From the NCBI RefSeq assembly GCF_006783905.1, contig NZ_VFPE01000006.1, positions 1 through 64,000 on the forward strand: a stretch of 64,000 nt of DNA, read 5' to 3'. Shown here one piece after another: positions 51,113 to 59,780 of the stretch. This DNA is from Microbacterium kyungheense. Its GTDB lineage: Bacteria; Actinomycetota; Actinomycetes; Actinomycetales; Microbacteriaceae. The notes under the pieces were generated by a model. It made no database searches. It had not been told where the DNA came from and saw only the letters and a program-made list of their open reading frames with translations. A program made the position numbers and the translations under genes. Within the stretch, counting starts at the first letter, position 1. Every line of letters begins with the position of its first letter.

Positions 51113-51237
51113 GTCCACAAAGCAACGCCGCTGCAAGTGTGTGACGCAGGGTTACGCCGGTTAACGTCACTTGACGCTCGGATAGGCCGACGCGGTCGCC
51201 GCTTCTAGCCTCACGGAATGGACTCGCTAGAGTCCCG

Positions 51238-51255
51238 CCCGGGGCGCGCCCCGGG
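51238..51255 (+). promoter_or_regulatory. 18-bp perfect palindrome in the sulfite reductase leader
   Basis: CCCGGGGCGCGCCCCGGG ends 18 bp before the GTG start, close to the GGAGG ribosome site. As RNA it could hide that site; as DNA it could be an operator. The 161 bp between the chelatase and this gene also hold the palindrome-like GTTACGCCGGTTAACGTCAC (51151-51170). No known sulfur riboswitch was recognised. Confidence 0.5.
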
Positions 51256-51273
51256 ATCCACCCCGGAGGCACC

Positions 51274-53004
51274 GTGACCATCAGCGACACCGAACCGCAC
51301 GCCGCGGAGCGTCCGCGCGCGGCCGTGCGCCCTCCGCGCCCGTCGTCCAAGCCCAACGGGCAGTGGAAGATCGACGGCAAGGCGCCCCTCAACGGCAACG
51401 AGGAGTGGAAGCAGGTCGACGACGGCCTGAGCGTGCGCGAGCGCATCGAGAACGTGTACTCGAAGGGCGGCTTCCACAGCATCGATCCGACCGACCTGCA
51501 CGGGCGCTTCCGCGTGTGGGGCCTCTACACGCAGCGCAAGCCCGGCATCGACGGCGGCCGCACCGCGACCCTCACGCCCGAAGAGCTCGAGGACGAGTAC
51601 TTCATGTTCCGTGTCCGCATCGACGGCGGGCAGCTGACCACCGAGCAGCTGCGGGTCATCGGCGGCATCTCGACGGAGTTCGCTCGGGGCACCGCCGACA
51701 TCACCGACCGGCAGAACATCCAGCTGCACTGGATCCGCGTCGAGGACGTGCCCGAGATCTGGCGCCGCCTCGAGGCCGTGGGCCTGCGCACCACCGAGGC
51801 GTGCGGCGACGTGCCGCGCGTCATCCTGGGGTCCCCCGTCGCCGGCATCGCCGCCGACGAGCTGCTCGACCCGACGCCGCAGATCGAAGAGATCTCGCGC
51901 CGGTTCATCGGCGACCCGACCCTGTCGAACCTGCCGCGCAAGTTCAAGACGGCCATCACCGGTCACCCCAGCCAGGACGTCGTGCACGAGATCAACGACG
52001 TCGCCTTCGTCGCCGTCGAGCACCCCGAGCTGGGCGTCGGCTATGACCTGTGGGTCGGCGGCGCGCTGTCGACCACGCCGCGCCTCGGCGAGCGCCTGGG
52101 CACGTTCGTCCGCCCGGATCAGGTGGTGGATGCCTGGCACGGCGTGACCCAGATCTTCCGGGACTACGGCTACCGGCGGCTGCGCAACAAGGCGCGCCTG
52201 AAGTTCCTGCTCGCAGAGTGGGGCACCGAGAAGTTCCGCCAGGTGCTGCAGGACGAGTACCTCGGGTACGAGCTCGCCGACGGCCCCGCCGCGCGGAAGC
52301 CCGCGACGCCCGGCGACCACGTCGGCGTGCACAAGCAGAAGGACGGCCGCTTCTACGTCGGCGTGACGCCGATCGTCGGCCGGGTCTCGGGCCCGACGCT
52401 GACCCGCCTCGCCGAGATCGCCGAGGCGCACGGCTCCGCGCGCCTGCGCACGACGCCCCACCAGAAGATCGTCATCCTCGACGTGCCCGAAGAGCACGTG
52501 GAGCCCCTCATCGCCGAGCTCGACGAGCTCGGACTGCAGGCGCGGCCCAGCCTCATCCGTCGCGGCACGATCGCGTGCACCGGCATCGAGTTCTGCAAGC
52601 TGGCGATCGTAGAGACCAAGGTCAACGCGACGGCAGCCGTGCTCGACCTCGAAGAGCGTCTCAAGGGCTTCGAGCTGCCGCATCCGATCTCGCTGCACGT
52701 CAACGGCTGCCCCAACTCGTGCGCCCGCATCCAGACCGCCGACATCGGCCTCAAGGGCCAGCTCGTCACGATCGACGGCGAGCAGGTCCCCGGCTACCAG
52801 GTGCACCTGGGCGGCGGTCTCGCCTCGCAGGACCGCGACGAGCCCGGCCTCGGCCGCACCGTCCGCGGCCTGAAGGTGGCCGCCGACGGCATCGCCGACT
52901 ACGTCGAGCGCGTGGTCACCCGCTTCCTCGCCGATCGGGATGCCGCCGCCGACGAGACGTTCGCCCAGTGGGCGCATCGCGCCGAAGAGGAGGCACTCCA
53001 GTGA
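51274..53004 (+). CDS. Siroheme [4Fe-4S] sulfite reductase (nitrite/sulfite reductase family)
   Basis: 576 residues from GTG 51274 (CCGGAGG upstream). Two ferredoxin-like/siroheme repeats are present. The cluster ligands are Cys435 and Cys441 (ACTGIEFCKLA) and Cys479 and Cys483 (NGCPNSCARIQ). RGTADITDRQNIQLHWI and LRTTPHQKIVILDV supply siroheme-binding Arg/Lys. It reduces sulfite to sulfide with six electrons, probably from ferredoxin. The family also includes nitrite reductases, but the cysH-cysD-cysN genes that follow make sulfite the substrate. The stop overlaps cysH by 4 bp. Confidence 0.93.
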   Translation: MTISDTEPHAAERPRAAVRPPRPSSKPNGQWKIDGKAPLNGNEEWKQVDDGLSVRERIENVYSKGGFHSIDPTDLHGRFRVWGLYTQRKPGIDGGRTATLTPEELEDEYFMFRVRIDGGQLTTEQLRVIGGISTEFARGTADITDRQNIQLHWIRVEDVPEIWRRLEAVGLRTTEACGDVPRVILGSPVAGIAADELLDPTPQIEEISRRFIGDPTLSNLPRKFKTAITGHPSQDVVHEINDVAFVAVEHPELGVGYDLWVGGALSTTPRLGERLGTFVRPDQVVDAWHGVTQIFRDYGYRRLRNKARLKFLLAEWGTEKFRQVLQDEYLGYELADGPAARKPATPGDHVGVHKQKDGRFYVGVTPIVGRVSGPTLTRLAEIAEAHGSARLRTTPHQKIVILDVPEEHVEPLIAELDELGLQARPSLIRRGTIACTGIEFCKLAIVETKVNATAAVLDLEERLKGFELPHPISLHVNGCPNSCARIQTADIGLKGQLVTIDGEQVPGYQVHLGGGLASQDRDEPGLGRTVRGLKVAADGIADYVERVVTRFLADRDAAADETFAQWAHRAEEEALQ

Positions 53005-53744
53005 CCGTCTCGCTCGCACCCCGCGTCGCCGTCAAGCGCTCGCACGAAGAGCTCAGGGCACTCGCCGAGCGCGCCAACGAAGAGCTCGGCAGCCTGACCG
53101 ATCACGAGGCCTCGGCTGCCGAAGTCGTGGCGTGGGTGGCCCGCAACTTCTCGGTGGATGCCGCCGCCGTCGCCTGCTCGATGGCCGACGCCGCGCTTCC
53201 CCACGTCGTGGCCGAGCAGCTGCCGGGCGTGGACGTGCTGTTCCTCGACACCGGGTACCACTTCACCGAGACGTACGCGACGCGCGACGAGGTGCAGCGC
53301 GCCCTGGACGTGCGGATCGTCGACATCACCCCCGATCAGACCGTCGCCGAGCAGGACGCCGAGTTCGGCGCCAAGCTGTTCGAGCGCGACCCGGGCCTGT
53401 GCTGCGCACGCCGCAAGGTGGCGCCCCTCCAGGACGCGCTCGGCGGGTACGAGGTGTGGTTCACGGGCGTCCGCCGCGACGAGGCGCCCACGCGCACGAA
53501 CACCCCGCTGGTGACGTGGGACGAGCGCAACGGCCTCGTCAAGGTGAACCCGGTCGCCGCGTGGAGCTTCGACGACGTGCTGGAGTACGCCGCCGCACAC
53601 AAGGCCCCCGTCAACTTGCTGGTCGGCTTCGGCTACCCCTCCATCGGCTGCGAGCCGTGCACCAAGCCGGTCGCCGCCGGCGAAGACCCCCGGTCCGGCC
53701 GCTGGGCCGGATCTTCTAAGACGGAATGCGGGCTGCACGTATGA
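53001..53744 (+). CDS. cysH: Adenylylsulfate (APS) reductase CysH
   Basis: 247 residues. The PAPS/APS reductase domain shows AACSMADAALPHVV, FLDTGYHFTETYATRDEV and WFTGVRRDEAPTRTNTPLV. The catalytic cysteine is in the C-terminal TECGLH (Cys243). Four extra cysteines, Cys134-Cys135 and Cys217/Cys220 (CCARRK, CEPC), bind a [4Fe-4S] cluster and mark the APS-specific, plant/actinobacterial type. It converts APS to sulfite with thioredoxin. This fits the absence of an APS kinase gene in the cluster. Coupled to genes on both sides by 4-bp overlaps. Confidence 0.94.
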   Translation: MTVSLAPRVAVKRSHEELRALAERANEELGSLTDHEASAAEVVAWVARNFSVDAAAVACSMADAALPHVVAEQLPGVDVLFLDTGYHFTETYATRDEVQRALDVRIVDITPDQTVAEQDAEFGAKLFERDPGLCCARRKVAPLQDALGGYEVWFTGVRRDEAPTRTNTPLVTWDERNGLVKVNPVAAWSFDDVLEYAAAHKAPVNLLVGFGYPSIGCEPCTKPVAAGEDPRSGRWAGSSKTECGLHV

Positions 53745-54742
53745 CCCTCTCGACCACCGCCCGCGAGACTCGGAGATCCGGCGAGACTCGGACCGATTCA
53801 CCCGAGATCTCCGACTACGGCGATATCTCCGAGCCAGGCGACCGAACCCGTGGACTGTCGACCCTCGACCTGCTCGAGGCCGAGGCGATCCACGTGATCC
53901 GCGAGGTCGTCGCCGAGTTCGAGCGGCCCGTGCTGCTGTTCTCGGGCGGCAAGGACTCCGTCGTGGTGCTGCACCTGGCCACCAAGGCCTTCGCGCCCGG
54001 CAAGGTGCCCTTCCCGGTGCTGCATGTCGACACCGGGCACAACTTCCCCGAGGTGCTGGCCTTCCGCGACGAGACCGTCGAGCGCCTCGGCATCCGCCTC
54101 GAGGTCGCCCGCGTGCAGGACTACATCGACGACGGCCGCCTGCAGGAGCGCGCCGACGGCACCCGCAACCCGCTCCAGACCCTGCCGCTGCTGGACGCCA
54201 TCGCCGCCGGCCGCCACGACGCGGTCTTCGGTGGCGCCCGGCGCGACGAGGACAAGGCGCGCGCCAAGGAGCGCATCATCTCGTTGCGGGACGAGTTCGG
54301 CCAGTGGGATCCGCGCAACCAGCGCCCCGAGCTGTGGAGCCTGTACAACGGCCGCCACACGCCCGGCCAGCATGTGCGCGCGTTCCCGATCTCGAACTGG
54401 ACCGAGCTCGACGTGTGGCAGTACATCGAGCGCGAGGGCATCGCACTGCCGCCGTTGTACTTCGCCCACGAGCGCGAGGTCTACGAGCGCGACGGCATGT
54501 GGCGCCCGGTCGGCCCGTTCTCGCCCCCGCTGGCGGACGAGACGGTCGAGGTGCGCACCGTGCGCTATCGCACGGTCGGCGACATGAGCTGCACCGGAGC
54601 CGTCGAATCGGATGCCGCCGACCTCGCTGCGATCGTCGCCGAGGTCGCCGTGTCGACCCTCACCGAGCGCGGCGCGACCCGTGCCGACGACCGCCTCAGC
54701 GAGGCGGCCATGGAGGACCGCAAGAAGGACGGGTACTTCTGA
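53741..54742 (+). CDS. cysD: Sulfate adenylyltransferase subunit 2, CysD
   Basis: 333 residues. The PP-loop SGGKDS is at residues 68-73, followed by HVDTGHNFPEVLAFRDETV, GGARRDEDKARAKERIISLR and the C-terminal DDRLSEAAMEDRKKDGYF. With CysN it makes APS from ATP and sulfate. The protein is about 30 residues longer than usual at the N-terminus (residues 8-38, RETRRSGETRTDSPEISDYG...), and this extension is encoded by short direct and inverted repeats, so it may be a recent, non-functional addition. The start overlaps cysH (ATGA) and the stop overlaps cysN (TGATG). Confidence 0.95.
   Translation: MTLSTTARETRRSGETRTDSPEISDYGDISEPGDRTRGLSTLDLLEAEAIHVIREVVAEFERPVLLFSGGKDSVVVLHLATKAFAPGKVPFPVLHVDTGHNFPEVLAFRDETVERLGIRLEVARVQDYIDDGRLQERADGTRNPLQTLPLLDAIAAGRHDAVFGGARRDEDKARAKERIISLRDEFGQWDPRNQRPELWSLYNGRHTPGQHVRAFPISNWTELDVWQYIEREGIALPPLYFAHEREVYERDGMWRPVGPFSPPLADETVEVRTVRYRTVGDMSCTGAVESDAADLAAIVAEVAVSTLTERGATRADDRLSEAAMEDRKKDGYF
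53763..53833 (+). repeat. Nested repeats inside the cysD 5' coding region
   Basis: GCGAGACTCGGA occurs twice (53763-53774 and 53781-53792), and inverted forms CGAGATCTCCGA and CGATATCTCCGA follow (53803-53832). This resembles a small palindromic mobile repeat that entered the gene in frame. Confidence 0.7.
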
Positions 54743-56049
54743 TGACCGCGACACTCACGCAGACGAGCACGCTGTTCCGCTTCGCGACGGCGGGCTCGGT
54801 CGACGACGGCAAGTCGACGCTCGTCGGGCGTCTGCTGCACGACTCGAAGGCGATCCTCGCCGACCAGCTCGAGCAGGTCGCCCGCACGTCCGCCGACCGC
54901 GGATTCGCCCACGGGGCCTTCGACTTCGCCCTGCTGACCGACGGCCTGCGCGCCGAGCGCGAGCAGGGCATCACGATCGACGTCGCGTACCGGTACTTCT
55001 CCACCGGCGCACGGTCGTTCATCCTGGCGGACTGCCCGGGTCACGTGCAGTACACGCGCAACATGGTCACCGGCGCCACCACCGCCGACGCTGTGATCGT
55101 GCTCGTGGACGGCCGCAAGGGCGTGCTCGAGCAGACTCGGCGACACCTGGCCGTCGTGGCCCTGCTGCGCGTTCCCCATGTGATCGTGGCGGTCAACAAG
55201 ATCGACCTCATCGGGTTCTCGGCGGATGCCTTCGCCGACGTCGCGGCACAGGCGCAGGCCGTCGCCGCCGAACTCGGCATCGACGACCTGCACGTGCTGC
55301 CGGTCTCGGCGCTGGAGGGCGACAACATCGTCGACCGCTCGGAGCGCACGCCCTGGTACGACGGCCCCGCGCTGCTCGAGCTGCTCGAGACCCTGCCCGC
55401 GGCCGACGAGCTGGAGCACGACCTCGAGCCGCTGCGCCTGCCGGTGCAGCTCGTGCTGCGCCCGCAGGGCGGCCTGGCGCCGGGCATCCCCGCGGATGAG
55501 GCCGAGCGGCTGCGCGACTACCGCGCCGTCGCGGGCCGCATCTCCAGCGGCGTCGTGCGCGTCGGCGACCGCGTCGAGCTCTTCCCCGCGGGCACGGCGG
55601 CCACGGTCAGCGGCATCCGCTCGGCGGGCGCCGAGGTCGCCGAGGCGACCGCGCCCCAGTCCGTGTCGCTCGAGTTCGACGCCGACATCGATGCCGCCCG
55701 CGGTGCGCTCGTCGTCGCCGCCGGCACACTGCCCGCTCCGCAGCGCGAGTTCGACGCCGAGCTGTTCCAGCTCGACGCGCGGGCGCTGACCCCCGGCATC
55801 CGCGTCCTCGTCAAGCACGGCACCGCGACCGTGCAGGCGATCGTGGCGCAGATCGAGTCGCGCTACGACCTCGACGCGCTCACGCACGAGCCCGCGCAGG
55901 CGCTGCAGACCAACGACATCGGCCGCGTGCGGCTGCGCCTGGCGGCCGACTTGCCGCTGGAGCCGTACCGCACCAGCCGCCACGGGGGCTCGTTCCTCGT
56001 GATCCATCCGTCCGACGGCGCGACGCTCGCCGCCGGCATCGTGCGCTGA
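54742..56049 (+). CDS. cysN: Sulfate adenylyltransferase subunit 1, CysN (GTPase)
   Basis: 435 residues, an EF-Tu-like GTPase. G1 is GSVDDGKST (18-26), then the EQGITIDVAYRYF switch, G3 DCPGH, G4 NKID. Beta-barrel domains 2 and 3 follow (about 240-435). It couples GTP hydrolysis to sulfate activation by CysD. There is no fused APS-kinase (CysC) domain, consistent with the APS-specific CysH upstream. The ATG shares bases with the cysD stop. Confidence 0.95.
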   Translation: MTATLTQTSTLFRFATAGSVDDGKSTLVGRLLHDSKAILADQLEQVARTSADRGFAHGAFDFALLTDGLRAEREQGITIDVAYRYFSTGARSFILADCPGHVQYTRNMVTGATTADAVIVLVDGRKGVLEQTRRHLAVVALLRVPHVIVAVNKIDLIGFSADAFADVAAQAQAVAAELGIDDLHVLPVSALEGDNIVDRSERTPWYDGPALLELLETLPAADELEHDLEPLRLPVQLVLRPQGGLAPGIPADEAERLRDYRAVAGRISSGVVRVGDRVELFPAGTAATVSGIRSAGAEVAEATAPQSVSLEFDADIDAARGALVVAAGTLPAPQREFDAELFQLDARALTPGIRVLVKHGTATVQAIVAQIESRYDLDALTHEPAQALQTNDIGRVRLRLAADLPLEPYRTSRHGGSFLVIHPSDGATLAAGIVR

Positions 56050-56097
56050 GGCGCACACTCCCACCCCGAGCACCACCCGACCTAAGGAGGCGACACC

Positions 56098-57180
56098 GTG
56101 AAGAACATCATCCGCACCACGACAGCACTCACAACCCTGGGACTCGTAGCGGCCATGATGGCCGGCTGCGCCTCCGCCGCCGCGGACGAGAAGCCCGCGG
56201 CCACGTCCGACGGGCCGTCGGTCAGCGAGGTGCGCCTCGGCTACTTCGCCAACGTCACGCACGCACCGGCACTCGTCGGCCTCGAAGAGGGCCTGTTCGC
56301 CGACGCGCTCGGCGACGACGTGAAGATCACCACGCAGGTGTTCAACGCCGGTCCCGCCGCGATCGAGGCGCTGTCGGCCGGCGCGATCGACGCGACCTAC
56401 ATCGGCCCGAACCCGTCCATCAACACGTTCATCCAGTCCGGCGGCGCGTCCGCCCGGATCGTCGCGGGCGCGGCGATCGGCGGCGCGGCGCTCGTGGTGC
56501 GCGACGGCATCGACTCGCCCGACGATCTGAAGGGCACGACGCTGGCCTCGCCGCAGCTCGGCAACACGCAGGATGTGGCGCTGCGCAAGTGGCTCGGCGA
56601 CGAGGGCTACGAGACCGACACGTCAGGGGGCGGCGACGTGCACGTGACGCCCACCGAGAACGCGCAGACGCTGACCCTCTTCCAGCAGGGCCAGCTCGAC
56701 GGCGCGTGGCTGCCCGAACCGTGGGTCTCGCGCCTGATCGTCGACGCCGGCGCGCACGTGCTGCAGGACGAGGCCGACCTCTGGGATGACGGCGAGTTCC
56801 CGACGACCGTGCTGCTCGTGCGCAAGCAGTTCCTCGACGAGCACCCCGATGTGGTCGCCGAGCTGCTGAAGGGTCACGAGGCGGCCGTGCAGTGGATCGC
56901 CGACAACCCCGACGAGGCGCCCGCCGTGATCAACGGCGCGATCGAGAAGGAGACCGGCAAGCCGCTCGACGACGCCGTCATCGAGCGCGCCCTGGAGCAC
57001 GTGACGTTCTCGGTCGACCCGGCCGCCGACACCTTCGAGACGCTCGTGCAGAACGGCGTCGACGCGGGCACGCAGAAGGAGGGCTCGATCGACGGGCTCT
57101 TCGACCTGCGCCTGCTCAACAAGCAGCTCGCAGCGGAGGGTGAAGACACCGTCTCGGCCGCCGGGCTCGGCGAGGACTGA
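56098..57180 (+). CDS. Sulfonate/sulfate-type ABC substrate-binding lipoprotein (SsuA-like)
   Basis: 360 residues from GTG 56098, with TAAGGAGG eight bases upstream, the best ribosome site in this cluster. The lipoprotein signal ends MMAGC (Cys near residue 23). The mature domain is of the NMT1/SsuA type: VRLGYFANVTHAPALVGLEE, GAIDATYIGPNPSINTFIQS, ASPQLGNTQDVALRKWL and LDGAWLPEPWVSRLIVDAG. It captures a sulfur compound (aliphatic sulfonate, taurine or similar) for the SsuB/SsuC-like partners. The position in the sulfate-assimilation cluster supports sulfur, but no desulfonating monooxygenase is adjacent, so sulfate itself or a sulfate ester is possible. Confidence 0.85.
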   Translation: MKNIIRTTTALTTLGLVAAMMAGCASAAADEKPAATSDGPSVSEVRLGYFANVTHAPALVGLEEGLFADALGDDVKITTQVFNAGPAAIEALSAGAIDATYIGPNPSINTFIQSGGASARIVAGAAIGGAALVVRDGIDSPDDLKGTTLASPQLGNTQDVALRKWLGDEGYETDTSGGGDVHVTPTENAQTLTLFQQGQLDGAWLPEPWVSRLIVDAGAHVLQDEADLWDDGEFPTTVLLVRKQFLDEHPDVVAELLKGHEAAVQWIADNPDEAPAVINGAIEKETGKPLDDAVIERALEHVTFSVDPAADTFETLVQNGVDAGTQKEGSIDGLFDLRLLNKQLAAEGEDTVSAAGLGED

Positions 57181-57185
57181 CACTC

Positions 57186-58067
57186 ATGAGCACCGCTCCC
57201 GCTTCCGCCTCCGGGTCCGCCAGCGCGGCCCCGGAGGCGGGCGCGCCCGCACGGCAGGGCGACAAGCCCGTGAACCTGCTCGGCCCGAGCTTCGACGGCG
57301 TCGCGCCGGTCCCGCCCGCGGCTGCGGCATCCGCTCCGGCCGTCCGCATCGACGGCGTGTCCAAGCGGTTCGGCAACGGCCCGGTCGTGCTCGACGACGT
57401 GTCGCTCGACATCGCGCCGGGCGAGTTCGTGTGCCTGCTGGGCGCCTCGGGATGCGGCAAGTCCACGCTCCTCAACCTCATCGCGGGACTCGACAAGCCC
57501 ACGGCGGGCGCCATCGAGACGCCCGCCGGGGGCTCGGCCGTGATGTTCCAGGAGTCCGCGCTCATGCCGTGGCTCACGGCGCGCCGCAACGTCGAGCTGG
57601 CGCTGCGCCTGCGTGGCGTCCCGCGTTCCGAGCGCGGCGAGAAGGCGCTGTCGCTGCTGGACGCGGTGAACCTCGCGGATGCCGCCGACAAGCGCCCGCA
57701 CGAGCTCTCGGGCGGCATGCGCCAGCGCGTGGCCCTCGCGCGCGCCCTCGCGCAGGATCGGCCCGTGCTGCTGATGGACGAGCCGTTCGCCGCGCTCGAC
57801 GCCATCACGCGCGACCTGCTGCACGAGGAGCTGGAGCGCGTGTGGCGCGCCACCGGCCGCACGATCGTGTTCGTCACCCACAACGTGCGCGAGGCCGCGC
57901 GCCTCGGGCAGCGCGTCGTGCTCATGGGCAGCCGCCCCGGCCGGATCGTGCAGGAGTGGCGGATCGCGAAGACCACCGGCCGGCGCATCGAGTCGCCCGA
58001 GGTCGCCGCCCTGTCGGTCGAGATCACCGACCAGCTGCGCAAGGAGATCCGCCGAAATGCCGCTTGA
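57186..58067 (+). CDS. ABC transporter ATPase (SsuB/TauB-like)
   Basis: 293 residues. A Pro/Ala-rich 55-residue N-terminus precedes an ABC domain with Walker A GASGCGKST (about 95-103), Q-loop VMFQESALMPWLTARRN, signature LSGGMRQRVALARAL, Walker B VLLMDEPF and switch His in VFVTHNVREA. The MPWLTxxxN and REAxxLGQRV segments are characteristic of nitrate/sulfonate/taurine importers. It begins 5 bp after the binding protein and overlaps the permease gene by 11 bp. Confidence 0.92.
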   Translation: MSTAPASASGSASAAPEAGAPARQGDKPVNLLGPSFDGVAPVPPAAAASAPAVRIDGVSKRFGNGPVVLDDVSLDIAPGEFVCLLGASGCGKSTLLNLIAGLDKPTAGAIETPAGGSAVMFQESALMPWLTARRNVELALRLRGVPRSERGEKALSLLDAVNLADAADKRPHELSGGMRQRVALARALAQDRPVLLMDEPFAALDAITRDLLHEELERVWRATGRTIVFVTHNVREAARLGQRVVLMGSRPGRIVQEWRIAKTTGRRIESPEVAALSVEITDQLRKEIRRNAA

Positions 58068-58983
58068 GACCCCCACCGTCGTGGGCCGTTCGCTGGGTGA
58101 TCCGGCCACGGTCGTCCCCGACGACCTGCGCAGCCTCGCGTCCGGCCTGGACAAGCTGCAGACGGATGCCGACACCGGTCCCGGCCGTTGGCGCCGCTTC
58201 GCCTCGAGCGTGCTGCCGCCGATCGTCTTCGTGATCCTGCTCATCGTGGCGTGGCAGCTGTACGTCGTGCTCGCGCAGCCCCGTCCCGACATCGTCCCCG
58301 GTCCGGCGGACGTCGTCGCGGCCCTCGGCGACGCCTGGGATGCCGGGCGCCTGCAGCAGGCGGTCGTCACGAGCCTGGAGCGCGGCGTCATCGGCTTCGT
58401 CATCGCGATCGTCGTGGGCACGCCCATCGGTCTGCTGCTGGCGGAGGTGCGGCCGATCCGCCGCGCCGTCGGCCCCATCATCTCGGGCCTGCAGGTGCTG
58501 CCGTCGGTCGCGTGGGTGCCCGCCGCGATCATCTGGTTCGGCCTGTCGGACGCCACCGTGTACTTCGTGATCCTGATGGGCGCGATCCCGTCCATCGTCA
58601 ACGGCCTCATCGCCGGCATCGACCAGGTGCCGCCGCAGCTGCGGCGCGTCGGCACGGTGCTGGGCGCCTCGCGCTGGCAGCTGGCCACGTCGGTGATCCT
58701 TCCGGCCGCTCTTCCCGGCTACCTGGCCGGCCTCAAGCAGGGCTGGGCGTTCTCGTGGCGCTCTCTCATGGCGGCCGAGATCATCGCGGTCGGCGGCACG
58801 ATCGGCTTCGGGCTCGGCTCGATGCTGCAGCAGTCGCGCGAACTCGCCGACCTCGCCGGCGTGCTGGCGACCATCATCCTGATCCTCGCGATCGGCATCC
58901 TCATCGAGCTGGTCTTCTTCGGGCCGCTGGAGCGGCGGATGCTGAAGCGCCGGGGACTCCTCGTCGCGGGAGGCGCACGATGA
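58057..58983 (+). CDS. ABC transporter permease (SsuC/TauC-like)
   Basis: 308 residues with about six membrane helices after a polar 45-residue N-terminus. The BPD-transport family signature is present: VIGFVIAIVVGTPIGLLLAE, LPSVAWVPAAIIWFGLSDAT, the EAA-type ATPase contact PQLRRVGTVLGASRWQLATS, and GWAFSWRSLMAAEIIAVGG. It is the membrane channel of the SsuABC-like importer. Both ends overlap the neighbouring genes. Confidence 0.92.
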   Translation: MPLETPTVVGRSLGDPATVVPDDLRSLASGLDKLQTDADTGPGRWRRFASSVLPPIVFVILLIVAWQLYVVLAQPRPDIVPGPADVVAALGDAWDAGRLQQAVVTSLERGVIGFVIAIVVGTPIGLLLAEVRPIRRAVGPIISGLQVLPSVAWVPAAIIWFGLSDATVYFVILMGAIPSIVNGLIAGIDQVPPQLRRVGTVLGASRWQLATSVILPAALPGYLAGLKQGWAFSWRSLMAAEIIAVGGTIGFGLGSMLQQSRELADLAGVLATIILILAIGILIELVFFGPLERRMLKRRGLLVAGGAR

Positions 58984-59780
58984 CCACCACACGCACCGGA
59001 AAGGTCTGGCTCGTCGGGGCCGGCCCCGGCGACGCCGGCCTGCTCACGATCAAGGGGCTGCGCGCCCTCGAAGCCGCCGACGTCATCGTCGCCGACCGGC
59101 TCGGAGCCCGCGCCGTGCTCGACGGCCTGGCCGCCGACGGCGTGACGCTGACCGCCGAGGTCGTCGACGTCGGAAAGCGCCCGGGCCACCACGCCGTTCC
59201 GCAGGACGCGATCAACGCCCTCCTGGTGCAGCTCGCACGGGACGGAAAGACCGTCGTGCGGCTCAAAGGGGGCGACCCGTACGTGTTCGGCCGCGGCGGC
59301 GAGGAGCTGCTGGCGTGCCAGGAGGCCGGCGTCGTCGTCGAGGTCGTGCCCGGCATCACCAGCGCCGTCTCGGTGCCCGCGGTCGCCGGCATCCCTCTCA
59401 CGCATCGCGGCGTCGCGACGGCCTTCACCGTCGCGACCGCGCACGACCAGATCGAGGCGCTCGGCGGCGGACGCGACCACACCGCCGTCCTGCTCATGGG
59501 CGTCGGCACGCTCGCCAACTCGGCGATCACCCTCGCCCGCGGCGACCGCGGCGGAGACTGCCCCGTGGCGATCGTCGAGGACGGCTACGGCAGCGGTCAG
59601 CGTGTCACCGTCGGCACCCTCTCGACCATCGCGCACCAGGCCGCCGCGCGCGGCGTGCGCTCGCCCGCGGTCGTCGTCGTGGGCGACGTCGTCCGGCTGA
59701 GCCCGTACGCGCCCGCGGAGCTCGCGACCCTCGCACTCGACTCCTACGACCCACTGATCCGGAAGGCCCCTCTCTCGTGA
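58980..59780 (+). CDS. cobA: Uroporphyrinogen-III C-methyltransferase (SUMT)
   Basis: 266 residues, single SUMT domain. Motifs are VWLVGAGPGDAGLLTIKGLR (SAM loop), DVIVADRL, VRLKGGDPYVFGRGGEE, VVPGITSAVSVPAVAGIPLT and TAVLLMGVGTL. It adds two methyl groups from S-adenosylmethionine to uroporphyrinogen III to give precorrin-2, the entry to siroheme. There is no fused CysG oxidase/chelatase domain; the chelatase is the separate gene at 50420. A precorrin-2 dehydrogenase is not seen in this window. Overlaps the permease gene and the reductase gene by 4 bp. Confidence 0.94.
   Translation: MTTTRTGKVWLVGAGPGDAGLLTIKGLRALEAADVIVADRLGARAVLDGLAADGVTLTAEVVDVGKRPGHHAVPQDAINALLVQLARDGKTVVRLKGGDPYVFGRGGEELLACQEAGVVVEVVPGITSAVSVPAVAGIPLTHRGVATAFTVATAHDQIEALGGGRDHTAVLLMGVGTLANSAITLARGDRGGDCPVAIVEDGYGSGQRVTVGTLSTIAHQAAARGVRSPAVVVVGDVVRLSPYAPAELATLALDSYDPLIRKAPLS

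Noticed and set aside
51113..51273. SAM or other sulfur riboswitch upstream of the sulfite reductase
   Set aside because: No conserved riboswitch core was recognisable; only palindromes are visible.
51274..53004. Assimilatory nitrite reductase
   Set aside because: Same protein family, but direct coupling to cysH, cysD and cysN and absence of nitrate genes point to sulfite.
56098..58983. Nitrate importer (NrtABC) instead of sulfonate/sulfate importer
   Set aside because: The sequences alone do not exclude it, but position between cysN and cobA in an assimilatory sulfate cluster favours sulfur compounds.
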